DNA from: JAMHWF01 sp035911095
GTDB taxonomy: Bacteria > Pseudomonadota > Gammaproteobacteria > Burkholderiales > Burkholderiaceae_C
Assembly: GCA_035911095.1 (NCBI GenBank)
Contig: JAMHWF010000123.1
Coordinates: forward strand, 1-64,000
Length of the DNA stretch: 64,000 nt
Direction of reading: 5' to 3'
Below are positions 41,414 to 49,366 of this stretch, piece after piece (position 1 is the first letter of the stretch; the number at the start of each line of letters is the position of its first letter). The notes under the pieces were generated by a model. It worked only from the letters and a program-made list of their open reading frames with translations. It did not search any database and was not told the origin of the DNA. The position numbers and the translations under genes were made by a program.

Positions 41414-42802
41414 TCAGGCCACGGGTTCCGGCTGCGGGTGCGAACCGGCGTCGGGGTCTTCTGCGAGGGCGGCGTCGAGTGGCAGCGCGATGCGCACCTG
41501 CCAGCTGCCGCCCTGGGGCCCGGAGCTGAAAGTGCCGCCGAGCGCCTGGCAGCGCTCGCGCATGCCGACGACGCCCAGTCCGCTGCCGCCCTGGCCCGCG
41601 GGCGAGGCCTGCCCGATCGGGTTGTCGACCGCGATGCGCAACGTGCGCCGGCCGCCGAGCGGCCGCGTCGGGTCGATCTCGACCACCGCCTGGGCGGCGG
41701 TCGAATGGCGCCGCACGTTGGTCAGGCACTCCTGCACGATGCGGTAGACGCTCACGTCCAGCGTCGGGCCGAAGCTGCGCCAGGCGCCGACCAGGCGCAG
41801 CTCGACGCGCAGCGCGCGCTGCGTCGGCGAGGCGATCGGCGCGGCCATGCGCTCGAGCGAACCGCGCAGGCCGAGCGTCTCGAGGTCGGGCGGGTGCAGG
41901 CCGACGAGGATCGAGCGCAGCGTCTGCAGGATGTGCGTCTGGTGCTGCACCAGGTCGTCGACCGTGGCGGCGAGCTCGGTCGTGCCGGGGTGGGCCGCGC
42001 ACTGCAGCTGCAGCATGCGCGCCAGCGGTTGCATCGCGACCAGGTAGGGGCTCAGCTCGTCGTGCAGGTCGCGCGCCACCGAGCTGCGCGTGTGTTCCTC
42101 GCTGTCGACCAGCTTGCGCAGCAGGCGCTGCTGCTCGGCGCGGCCGCGCTCGAGCGCGTCGGCCATGCGATTGAAGGCGGTCGAGATCTCGTCCATCTCG
42201 GGGCTGGCGAAGGCGGGCAGCCGGGTGCCGCCGTCGCCGCCCTCCAGCGCGCGCAGCGCGGCGCGGATGCGCTCGATCGGCTGCAGGGCGCGGAAGGTGA
42301 ACCACACGATCAGCGTCATCGCGACGAGCGAGAGCGCGACGGCGAGCATCGTGCTGCGCAGGAAGTCCTCCCACAGCTCGGCGATCTCGTCGCCGGTGGC
42401 CGCGCCGACCTCGAAGTAGCCGACCTCGACGCCGCCGGCCGTCACCGTCTTGCGCAGCGGCGCGGTGCCCTTGACGCGGCCCTGCAGCCAGTCGGGCACC
42501 GCCTGCGGGCGCAGCGGCGCGAGCGCGAGCCGTTCGCCGTCGGGGCGGTGCAGCGCGACGGTGACGTGGCGGATCTTCTCGAGGCCGCGCACCAGGCGCA
42601 CCAGGTCTTCGAGCGCCGCGTCGGGGCCGCGCGCGCTGGCATCGACGCGCTCGGGCAGCAGGCTCCACACCCACTGCACCGCGGCCTCGGTTTCGGCATC
42701 GGCCCGGTCGGGCACCTCGCGCAGCAGCATCAGGCTGAAGCCGGCGAGGAAGGTCGTCATGAACAGGACGACGACGAGGGCAAGGCGGTAACGGAGTCTC
42801 AT
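41414..42802 (-). CDS. Second MoxY-type sensor histidine kinase
   Basis: A 462-residue NarX-class kinase with the same layout as the MoxY protein at 3 kb: a helix at 8-27, a periplasmic LapD/MoxY-N-like region (30-145), a helix at about 150-170, HAMP, then HisKA_3 with phospho-acceptor His247 in VARDLHDELSPYL. The ATPase domain has QECLTNVRRHS and GSGLGVVGMRER. There is no adjacent response regulator. A 70-bp element shared with mxaB lies just upstream, making MxaB the best candidate partner. Confidence 0.85.
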   Translation of the reverse strand: MRLRYRLALVVVLFMTTFLAGFSLMLLREVPDRADAETEAAVQWVWSLLPERVDASARGPDAALEDLVRLVRGLEKIRHVTVALHRPDGERLALAPLRPQAVPDWLQGRVKGTAPLRKTVTAGGVEVGYFEVGAATGDEIAELWEDFLRSTMLAVALSLVAMTLIVWFTFRALQPIERIRAALRALEGGDGGTRLPAFASPEMDEISTAFNRMADALERGRAEQQRLLRKLVDSEEHTRSSVARDLHDELSPYLVAMQPLARMLQLQCAAHPGTTELAATVDDLVQHQTHILQTLRSILVGLHPPDLETLGLRGSLERMAAPIASPTQRALRVELRLVGAWRSFGPTLDVSVYRIVQECLTNVRRHSTAAQAVVEIDPTRPLGGRRTLRIAVDNPIGQASPAGQGGSGLGVVGMRERCQALGGTFSSGPQGGSWQVRIALPLDAALAEDPDAGSHPQPEPVA

Positions 42803-42828
42803 GCGCGGGCGTGGGGGAGCCAGCGCCC

Positions 42829-42898
42829 GAGCCTATGCGTCAGCGCATGGGAATTGTTCCCCGCTGCATCGGGTCACGGTGTGTCGCCAGGGAGCAGG
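42829..42898 (-). promoter_or_regulatory. 70-bp conserved upstream element, copy B (second MoxY-type kinase)
   Basis: This element ends 26 bases before the kinase start and aligns with copy A at 36581-36650 without gaps. The palindrome GGGAATTGTTCCCC is at 42849-42862, the same offset (20 bases) as in copy A. The flanking GAGCCTATGCGTC and AGGGAGCAGG blocks are also kept. It does not extend into coding sequence on either side. Confidence 0.75.
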
Positions 42899-42934
42899 TC
42901 GCGCGCCGCCGGCCGCCGGTGCCGGCCGGCCGGC

Positions 42935-45211
42935 CTACCAGCGATAGGCGAGCGTGGCCACGGCACGGCGCTTGGTGTCGAACCAGCAGTCGCCGCGCGA
43001 CAGGCAGGTCGCGATGTAGGTCCGGTCGGCCAGGTTGTTGACGTTGAGCGAGACCGACCAGGGGCCGGTCTCGTAGCCGACCAGCAGGTCGACCAGCGTC
43101 ACCGAGGGCACGCGGTTGTTGCCGGCGCCGTCCCACGAAGGCCCGGCATAGCGCACGCCGCCGCCGGCACGCAGGCCCGGCAGGCCGAGCGCGCCGAAGC
43201 GGTAGACCGCCCAGGCCGCGGCCGAATGCTTCGGGATGCTGGAGAGTTGCTCGCCGCGGTTGTCGTCGGTCGCGCCGGTCAGGCGGGCATGCGTGTAGCT
43301 GTAGTTGGCGAGGAAGTCCCAGTCGGCGAGCGAGGCCGTGGTGTCGAGCTCGACGCCGTCGACGGTGGCCTCGCCGACCTGGATCGACTGGTTGACGTAA
43401 TCCGGGTCGGTGGCCAGCCGGTTCGTCTCCTTCAAGCGGTAGATCGCCGCCGAGGCGCTGACACGCGAGTGGGCCGGCATCCATTTGACGCCGGCTTCCA
43501 ACTGTTTCCCGCGCTTTGGCTTGAACGCACCGCCGCCACGCTCGGGTGCGAAGTTGCCTGCCATCGGCTCGAACGACTCGGAGTAGCCGAGGTAGGGCGA
43601 CACGCCGCCATCGGCCAGATACACGACGCCCAGGTTCTTCGAGTTCGCACTGTCCCTGCTGCTGTCGCGTGAGTCTTCCTGCCCCTGGCTCTCGGCGAAC
43701 GCCGTGTAGGCCGTGGCGGTGTTGCTCCTGGCGCGGTCGTGACGCAGGCCCGCCACGATGACCCACCGATCATCGAACTTGACCTGGTCCTGCAGCAGCA
43801 GGCCGACGTTGCGCGTCTGCGTGTCCACCGTGTCCCACAGCGGCAGCTGCGGCAATGGCGACGTGCCGTACACGGGGTTGTAGACGTCGAGCGGCGACAT
43901 TTCGAACTCGCCGAACACGCCGAAGTCGTCGTGGACCATGCGGTGCGACATGTAGTCGACGCCGGTCACCAGCGTGTGCTTCGTGCGGCCGAAATCGAGC
44001 TTGCCTTCGAGCAACAGGTCGGCGTTGCTGATGCGGGAGCGGTCATCGGCCACGTAGCCGATCCGGTTGAGGTAGGTGCCATTCGCGTCCGGCGCGCCGC
44101 TCGCATCCGCGAAGCCCAGCCACCAGGCCGCATAGGCGGTCGCCAGGTGGCCATCGACGCTGTCGCGCCGGAAGCGGTGCCGCAGCGTCCATTGGCTGGA
44201 CAGCGTCTGCGCCAGTTCCCAGCCGAAGCGCTTGCGCGTGCCACCGTAGGTATCCCAGTCGGGCTCGCCGATGAAGGTGTCGTAGGGGATGCGGCCGTTC
44301 GGCGCCTCGTTGAGCGTGCCGGCGACCGGGAAGAAGCCGTTCTCGTTGAGGCTCTTGTCCTTCTGGTACTCGCCGTAGACGGTCAGCGTGGTGCCGGCGA
44401 GCGGCTTCCACGTGAGCGAGGGTGCGACGAACGTGCGCTCCTGGTCGGCGTGGTCAACCTGGCTGCCGCTGTCCTTGCGCAAGGCGACGAGCCGGTAGGC
44501 GAGGCGGCCGTCGTCGGTCGCCGGGCCCGAGAGGTCGGCCGCGATCTGCTTGTGCGCGTGATTGCCCAGCTGCACCTGCACTTCGCGCTGCGGCTCGAAG
44601 AGCGGTCGCTTGGAGACGAGGTTCACGACGCCGCCCGGCCCGTTCTGGCCCGCGATCAGGGACGACGGGCCGCGCAGCACCTCGATGCGCTCGAAGGCGT
44701 AGGGCTCGTTGCGCACCGCGGCCCAGTAGCCGGTGAGGGGCAGGCGCAGTCCGTCTAGCAGGTTCGAGCCGTCGCTGCCGCCGCGCAGGCCGTAGTAGTC
44801 GCCTCGGTTGTCGAGGCCGTACATCTCGGCGCGCACGCCCGGCGTGTAGCGCAGCACTTCCTGCATCGTCAGCGAATTCTGGTCCCGCACCTGCTCGGCG
44901 CCGATCACGGTGATCGACTGCGGTACCTCGTTGAGGGGCGTGTCCGTCCGCGTCGCGGTGGCGCTGCGCCGGGCCGTGTAGCCGGGCACCGGGCCGGTGG
45001 CGTTCTCGGTCTCCGCGCTGCTACGCACGCGGACGGCTGGCAGCGTCGTCGCGTCGGCGCTTGCAGGGGTGCTTGCAGGGGCGGCCGAGGCCGCGTCCGC
45101 CGCGGGTGCTGGCGCCTGTGCGACGGCATGGCCGCCGGCGAGTGCCAGCAGCGCGGACGCCAGCGCGGTCGAGGTCGGGTGAAAGGGAAGGGCAGAAAGG
45201 CGACGGGTCAT
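42935..45211 (-). CDS. TonB-dependent siderophore receptor
   Basis: A 758-residue outer-membrane receptor. A signal peptide ends near HAVAQA; the plug domain contains TDTPLNEVPQSITVIGAEQVRDQ, LRYTPGVRAEMYG and IEVLRGPSSLIAGQNGPGG; the barrel follows and ends with the aromatic LAYRW required for outer-membrane insertion. The plug pattern is that of ferric siderophore receptors (FhuA/FpvA class). A Fur-box-like sequence lies upstream. A role in lanthanide or PQQ-related uptake cannot be excluded but has no support here. Confidence 0.9.
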   Translation of the reverse strand: MTRRLSALPFHPTSTALASALLALAGGHAVAQAPAPAADAASAAPASTPASADATTLPAVRVRSSAETENATGPVPGYTARRSATATRTDTPLNEVPQSITVIGAEQVRDQNSLTMQEVLRYTPGVRAEMYGLDNRGDYYGLRGGSDGSNLLDGLRLPLTGYWAAVRNEPYAFERIEVLRGPSSLIAGQNGPGGVVNLVSKRPLFEPQREVQVQLGNHAHKQIAADLSGPATDDGRLAYRLVALRKDSGSQVDHADQERTFVAPSLTWKPLAGTTLTVYGEYQKDKSLNENGFFPVAGTLNEAPNGRIPYDTFIGEPDWDTYGGTRKRFGWELAQTLSSQWTLRHRFRRDSVDGHLATAYAAWWLGFADASGAPDANGTYLNRIGYVADDRSRISNADLLLEGKLDFGRTKHTLVTGVDYMSHRMVHDDFGVFGEFEMSPLDVYNPVYGTSPLPQLPLWDTVDTQTRNVGLLLQDQVKFDDRWVIVAGLRHDRARSNTATAYTAFAESQGQEDSRDSSRDSANSKNLGVVYLADGGVSPYLGYSESFEPMAGNFAPERGGGAFKPKRGKQLEAGVKWMPAHSRVSASAAIYRLKETNRLATDPDYVNQSIQVGEATVDGVELDTTASLADWDFLANYSYTHARLTGATDDNRGEQLSSIPKHSAAAWAVYRFGALGLPGLRAGGGVRYAGPSWDGAGNNRVPSVTLVDLLVGYETGPWSVSLNVNNLADRTYIATCLSRGDCWFDTKRRAVATLAYRW

Positions 45212-45334
45212 GCCGGACTCCAGGGCTGCGGTTGCGCGAAGGGCTGCCGGTCAGCGGCAACCCGGTGGGCCCACGACGTTCTCGATCGAACGCTGGCGAT
45301 GGCTGGCGTCGTTCTGTGCTGTTGTGCGATGGAT

Positions 45335-45353
45335 GTTAATGCGAGGCATTCGC
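45335..45353 (-). promoter_or_regulatory. Fur-box-like sequence upstream of the TonB receptor
   Basis: A 19-base segment with perfect AATGC-GAG-GCATT core symmetry matches the Fur consensus at about 12 of 19 positions. It lies about 125 bases before the receptor start in an A+T-richer gap. Iron control of the receptor would be expected, but the match is moderate. Confidence 0.4.
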
Positions 45354-45470
45354 GACACGCCGCCGCGTGTCGGCTGGGAACCACAAGCGAATCGGCGAAG
45401 TCGGACGGCAGCCCGCTGCGCTGCGCGCGACGATGCCTTTCCGATCCACCTTTCCATGACGGAGGTTTCG

Positions 45471-45683
45471 ATGCCGACCGAGAAGACGCCGCGAGCCCAG
45501 CCGGCCGAGCCGGCGCCCAAGCGCATCCAGCCGATCCCCTTCGACGACGACGAGGACGACGAGCCCTATGGCGATCCGTCGAAGGTCAAGGACGAGAGCC
45601 CGCTGAAGTCGCTCGGCGAGGCCGTGTCCGACCCGGTGCGCGAGCGCGGCGAGCGCAAGGCCGGGCGCGAAGGCCTTTCCTGA
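45471..45683 (+). CDS. Small charged protein of unknown function
   Basis: A 70-residue protein with an acidic centre (FDDDEDDEPYGDPSK) and a basic C-terminus (RERGERKAGREGLS). ATG at 45471 follows GGAGGTTTCG at good spacing; ATG at 45456 is an alternative. It has no membrane segment and is predicted to be disordered. No family is recognised. It stands alone between the TonB receptor and a convergent TonB_C-like gene. Confidence 0.5.
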   Translation: MPTEKTPRAQPAEPAPKRIQPIPFDDDEDDEPYGDPSKVKDESPLKSLGEAVSDPVRERGERKAGREGLS

Positions 45684-45732
45684 GGCGACTCTGCGCGACG
45701 CCCCGCGGAGGTTGCGCGGCCGAAGGCTGCCG

Positions 45733-46179
45733 TCAGCGCGTCGGCGCCGACGCCGGCGCGCGGGGCGGCGTGCCGGCCGCACCGCGTTGCTGCCGCGCGT
45801 TGACCGTGAAGGTCTGCTGGATCACGAAGGCCTCGGTCACCGGCGCACCGAGGTCGCAGCGCGCGCCCTTGAAGGCTTCGGTGACGGCGGCCTCCCAGGC
45901 CGCGTGACCGGTGCTTTGGCGCTGCGTGAGCTTGCCGACGACGCCGGGCGGCACGATCTCGACCTCCACCAGCACGCTGGCCAGTTCGAAGCCCGGCTCG
46001 GCCAGCAGCGCCGCCGGCGCCGCGGGCCGCACCGGCGTGCACTCGACGTCGGACGGCGGCAGCGGTGACGCCGCGCCGGCGGGCGCGGCCCAGGCGGCGG
46101 CGCAGGCGATGGCGGAAGCGGTGGCGACCCGCGCGAGCGACGGCCCAGGCAGCGAAGGACGGAGATTCAAGGCGCTCAA
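45733..46179 (-). CDS. Exported protein with TonB C-terminal-like domain
   Basis: A protein of about 148 residues with a signal segment (ASAIACAAAWAAPAGAAS). The domain FELASVLVEVEIVPPGVVGKLTQRQSTGHAAWEAAVTEAF followed by a final beta strand resembles the beta-alpha-beta fold of the TonB C-terminal domain. Two cysteines (CTPV and ARCDLG) may form a disulphide. There is no N-terminal membrane anchor with proline-rich linker, so it is not a complete TonB. TTG at 46179 is a tentative start. Confidence 0.5.
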   Translation of the reverse strand: MSALNLRPSLPGPSLARVATASAIACAAAWAAPAGAASPLPPSDVECTPVRPAAPAALLAEPGFELASVLVEVEIVPPGVVGKLTQRQSTGHAAWEAAVTEAFKGARCDLGAPVTEAFVIQQTFTVNARQQRGAAGTPPRAPASAPTR

Positions 46180-46382
46180 GGCGGGCTCCCGCAGCGGATC
46201 GACCGCGCAGTAGGCCGCATGCCACGGCGGGCTGCAAATCCCTACCCGGACACACGGTGCGGGACAGGCCATGGCGCTGCAACGATCGACCCTGCCGCCG
46301 ACCGGCGCGGCCGTCGGGGCGACACTGTCGGTCGAGGCGCCGCGGCGGCGCTCCAAGGCCCAGTCTCAGCTCTGCACCTGCC

Positions 46383-47903
46383 ATGCGCCCCTTCGGTTTC
46401 GACAACAGCTATGCCCGCGACCTGCCCGAGCTCGCGGTGGCCTGGAAACCGGCGGCGGTGCCCGTGCCGCGCCTGCTCTATCTGAACGAGCCGCTGGCCG
46501 ACGAACTCGGGCTCGACACCGCGTCGCTGCGGGGGCCGGAAGGCGCCGCGCTCTTCGCCGGCAACACGCTGCCGGAGGGCGCCGAGCCCGTCGCCCAGGC
46601 CTATGCCGGGCACCAGTTCGGCGGCTATTCGCCGGTGCTCGGCGATGGCCGCGCGCTGTTGCTCGGCGAGCTGACCGACCGTACCGGCCAGCGCCGCGAC
46701 GTGGCGTTCAAGGGCTCGGGCCGCACGCCGTTCTCGCGCGGCGGCGACGGCAAGGCGGCGGTCGGCCCGATGCTGCGCGAGGCGCTGGTCAGCGAGGCGA
46801 TGCAGGCGCTGGGCATCCCGACCACGCGCGCGCTCGCGGTCGCCGCCACCGGCGAGACGGTGCGCCGCGAGGTCGGCCTGCCCGGCGCGGTGCTGACGCG
46901 CGTGGCCGCGAGCCACCTGCGCGTGGGCAGCTTCCAGTTCGTCAATGCCAGCGGCGACCGCGCGGTGCTCGCGCGCCTGGCCGAGCACGCGATCGCGCGC
47001 CACGATCCCGAGCTCGTCGGCCAGCCCGGCCGCTACCTCGGCCTGCTGCGCGCGGTGGTGCGGCGCCAGGCGCGGCTCATCGCGCAGTGGATGAGCGTCG
47101 GCTTCATCCACGGCGTGATGAACACCGACAACATGACGATCTCGGGCGAGACGATCGACTACGGCCCCTGCGCCTTCATGGAGGCCTACGACCCGGCCGC
47201 GGTGTTCAGCAGCATCGACCACGGCGGCCGCTACGCCTACCACAACCAGTCCGGCATCGCGCGCTGGAACCTCGAGCGCCTGGCCATCGCGCTGCTGCCG
47301 CTGATCGCCACCGCCGACGAGGAGGCCGCGCTGAAGGCGGCGGTCGACGAGATCCTGCCGGTGCTCGACGGGTTCCAGCAGGTCCACGAGGCGGAGACGC
47401 AGCGCCTCCAGCGGGCCAAGCTCGGCCTGGGCGCCACCGCCGGCCTCGCCCCCGAGGACATGGTGGCCGAGACGGCGTTGATCCGCGACTGGTTCGCGCT
47501 GCTGCAGTCGCAGCAGGTCGACCACACCTCGGCCTGGCGGCTGCTGGCCGATGCGGTCGAGCCCGGCGAGACGGCGCTTCACGGCCTCTTCGCCGACCGC
47601 GGGGCGCTGGACGTCTGGCTCGCGCGCTGGCGCCAGTGCGGCGCCCGTGACAGCGCGAACGGCGGGCCGTCGTCGCCGGCGGCGCGGGCCGCGCGGATGC
47701 GCGAAGTCAACCCGCGGATCATCCCGCGGAACCACCGCGTCGAAGAGGCGCTCGCCGCCGCGACCGCCGGCGACCTCGCGCCCTTCGAGCGCCTGCTCGC
47801 CGCGGTGCAGCGCCCCTACGACGACGACCCGGCGCTGGCCCCCTACGCCGAGCCGGCACCGGCCGAGGTGACGGCCGGCTACCAGACCTTCTGCGGCACC
47901 TGA
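46383..47903 (+). CDS. selO: SelO family protein adenylyltransferase (YdiU)
   Basis: SelO is a pseudokinase-fold enzyme that transfers AMP to Ser, Thr or Tyr residues of proteins, including redox proteins. The 506-residue protein has FDNSYARDLPEL at the start, YAGHQFGGYSPVLGDGRALLLGE, FKGSGRTPFSRGGDGKA and the ATP-site GVMNTDNMTISGETIDYGPCAF. It ends in TFCGT with the conserved penultimate-region cysteine. Length is typical. It is flanked by convergent EamA exporter and divergent TonB_C-like genes, with no operon partner. Confidence 0.95.
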   Translation: MRPFGFDNSYARDLPELAVAWKPAAVPVPRLLYLNEPLADELGLDTASLRGPEGAALFAGNTLPEGAEPVAQAYAGHQFGGYSPVLGDGRALLLGELTDRTGQRRDVAFKGSGRTPFSRGGDGKAAVGPMLREALVSEAMQALGIPTTRALAVAATGETVRREVGLPGAVLTRVAASHLRVGSFQFVNASGDRAVLARLAEHAIARHDPELVGQPGRYLGLLRAVVRRQARLIAQWMSVGFIHGVMNTDNMTISGETIDYGPCAFMEAYDPAAVFSSIDHGGRYAYHNQSGIARWNLERLAIALLPLIATADEEAALKAAVDEILPVLDGFQQVHEAETQRLQRAKLGLGATAGLAPEDMVAETALIRDWFALLQSQQVDHTSAWRLLADAVEPGETALHGLFADRGALDVWLARWRQCGARDSANGGPSSPAARAARMREVNPRIIPRNHRVEEALAAATAGDLAPFERLLAAVQRPYDDDPALAPYAEPAPAEVTAGYQTFCGT

Positions 47904-47913
47904 GGCGCAGGCC

Positions 47914-48813
47914 TCAGGCGCGGCCGCGCGCGGCGAGCCGCGGCCTCCACCAGCCCGTCGCGAGCGACGTGCCGGCCAGGATCGCCGCGCAGCCGAGCCA
48001 CATCGCCGGCGTCGGCCGCTCGCCGAGCAGCAGCGCGCCCCAGCCCATCGCGAAGGCCGGCACGAGGTAGGTGACGGTCAGCGCGTTGGCGGGCCCGGCG
48101 TTCGTGATCAGGCGGAAGAACAGCACGTACGCGAAGCCGGTGCAGACCACCGCCAGCAGCAGCGCCGCGACCCAGGCCCCCGACGACGGCGACACCGGCG
48201 GCCAGAGCCAGAGCGCCGGGCCGCTCCAGACCAGCGTCGCGGCCACCTGGCTGCCGGCGGCCATCGCCATCGGCGGCACGCCGAGCGCATGGCGCTTGGT
48301 GATGCTGGCCGCGAAGCCATAGCTGAGCGAGGCGAGCAGGCAGGCGACGATCGCGAAGACCGCTTCATGATCCTGCGCGCCCGCACGCAGCCCGGCCTCG
48401 CGTCCTGCCAGGCCGAAGACGCCGGCGAAGCCGATCGCCAGGCCGAGCACGCGGGAGCGGTCGAGCCGGTCGCCGAGCCAGGCCCAGGCGATGACCGCGC
48501 CGAAAAGCGGCGTCGCCGCGTTGAAGATGGCCCCAAGCGAGCCGGTGACGTGCAGCAGCGCGTAGGCGAACAACGCGAAGGGCAGGGCCGAGTTGAAGAA
48601 GCCGACGACGAAGATCGGCTTCCAGTGGCGCCGCATCGCGGCGGCGTCGCCGCTCCACCACAGCAGCGGCAGCAGCGTCGCCGTCGCGCCGGCCACGCGC
48701 AGCCAGACCAGGGCCGCCGGCCCGAAGGGCTCGGCCGCGATGCGCATGAAGAGGAACGACGCGCCCCAGATCGCGCCGAGCAGCAGCAACTCGAGCCGGT
48801 CGCGGCCGTTCAT
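47914..48813 (-). CDS. EamA-family (DMT superfamily) transporter
   Basis: A 299-residue protein with ten predicted membrane helices arranged as two EamA repeats. The first helix carries LLLGAIWGASFLFMRIA, and the second repeat has YGFAASITKRHA and VTYLVPAFAMGWGALLLGERPT, typical of RhaT/YdcZ-type metabolite exporters. The substrate is unknown. It ends ten bases from the convergent selO gene. The next leftward genes, ogt and ada-alkA, lie upstream with 37 bases between. Confidence 0.88.
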   Translation of the reverse strand: MNGRDRLELLLLGAIWGASFLFMRIAAEPFGPAALVWLRVAGATATLLPLLWWSGDAAAMRRHWKPIFVVGFFNSALPFALFAYALLHVTGSLGAIFNAATPLFGAVIAWAWLGDRLDRSRVLGLAIGFAGVFGLAGREAGLRAGAQDHEAVFAIVACLLASLSYGFAASITKRHALGVPPMAMAAGSQVAATLVWSGPALWLWPPVSPSSGAWVAALLLAVVCTGFAYVLFFRLITNAGPANALTVTYLVPAFAMGWGALLLGERPTPAMWLGCAAILAGTSLATGWWRPRLAARGRA

Positions 48814-48850
48814 CGGCCGCTCGCCACGCGCCGCCCGGCCCTGGGGGCGG

Positions 48851-49366
48851 TCATATCCAGGACCCCTCGAGACGAAGCAGGGTGATCTTGCGGTCGAGCC
48901 CGCCGGCGAAGCCGGTCAGCGAGCCGTCGCGGCCGAGCACGCGGTGGCAGGGCACGATGATGGCCAGCGGGTTGCGCCCGACCGCCGCACCGACGGCCCG
49001 CGAAGCCGTCGGCGCCGCGAGTGCCTCGGCGACGACGCCGTAGGACGAGGTGCGGCCGAAGCCGATGCGCAGCAGCGCCTCCCAGACGCGGCGCTGGAAG
49101 GGCGTGCCGACCGGCGCCAGCGGCAAGTCGAAATCCTGCCGTTCGCCCGCCCAGTACTCGTCGAGCTGGCGCCGCGTGCGGTCCAGCAGTTCGTCGCCCC
49201 GTGCCACGGGCAGGTCCTCGTGCGGCGGCTCGGGCCATTCCACGCCGAGGAAGCCGACGATGCCGAGGCCGGCCGGGGAGCGCACCAGGCGCAGGGTGCC
49301 GACCGGCGAGTCGACATCGAGGCGCGCACTGAACGGCGCGGCGGGGGTGAGGAGGGGGATCGTCAT
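48851..49366 (-). CDS. ogt: Methylated-DNA--protein-cysteine methyltransferase (Ogt)
   Basis: Ogt repairs O6-methylguanine by transferring the methyl group irreversibly to its own cysteine. The 171-residue protein has the active-site motif IIVPCHRVLGRDG, the helix-turn-helix segment GTPFQRRVWEALLRIGFGRTSSYG, and AVGAAVGRNP. The ATGA start overlaps the stop of the upstream Ada-AlkA gene, so both repair proteins are made from one message. Formaldehyde or alkylation stress during methylotrophic growth is a possible reason, but this is only inference. Confidence 0.95.
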   Translation of the reverse strand: MTIPLLTPAAPFSARLDVDSPVGTLRLVRSPAGLGIVGFLGVEWPEPPHEDLPVARGDELLDRTRRQLDEYWAGERQDFDLPLAPVGTPFQRRVWEALLRIGFGRTSSYGVVAEALAAPTASRAVGAAVGRNPLAIIVPCHRVLGRDGSLTGFAGGLDRKITLLRLEGSWI

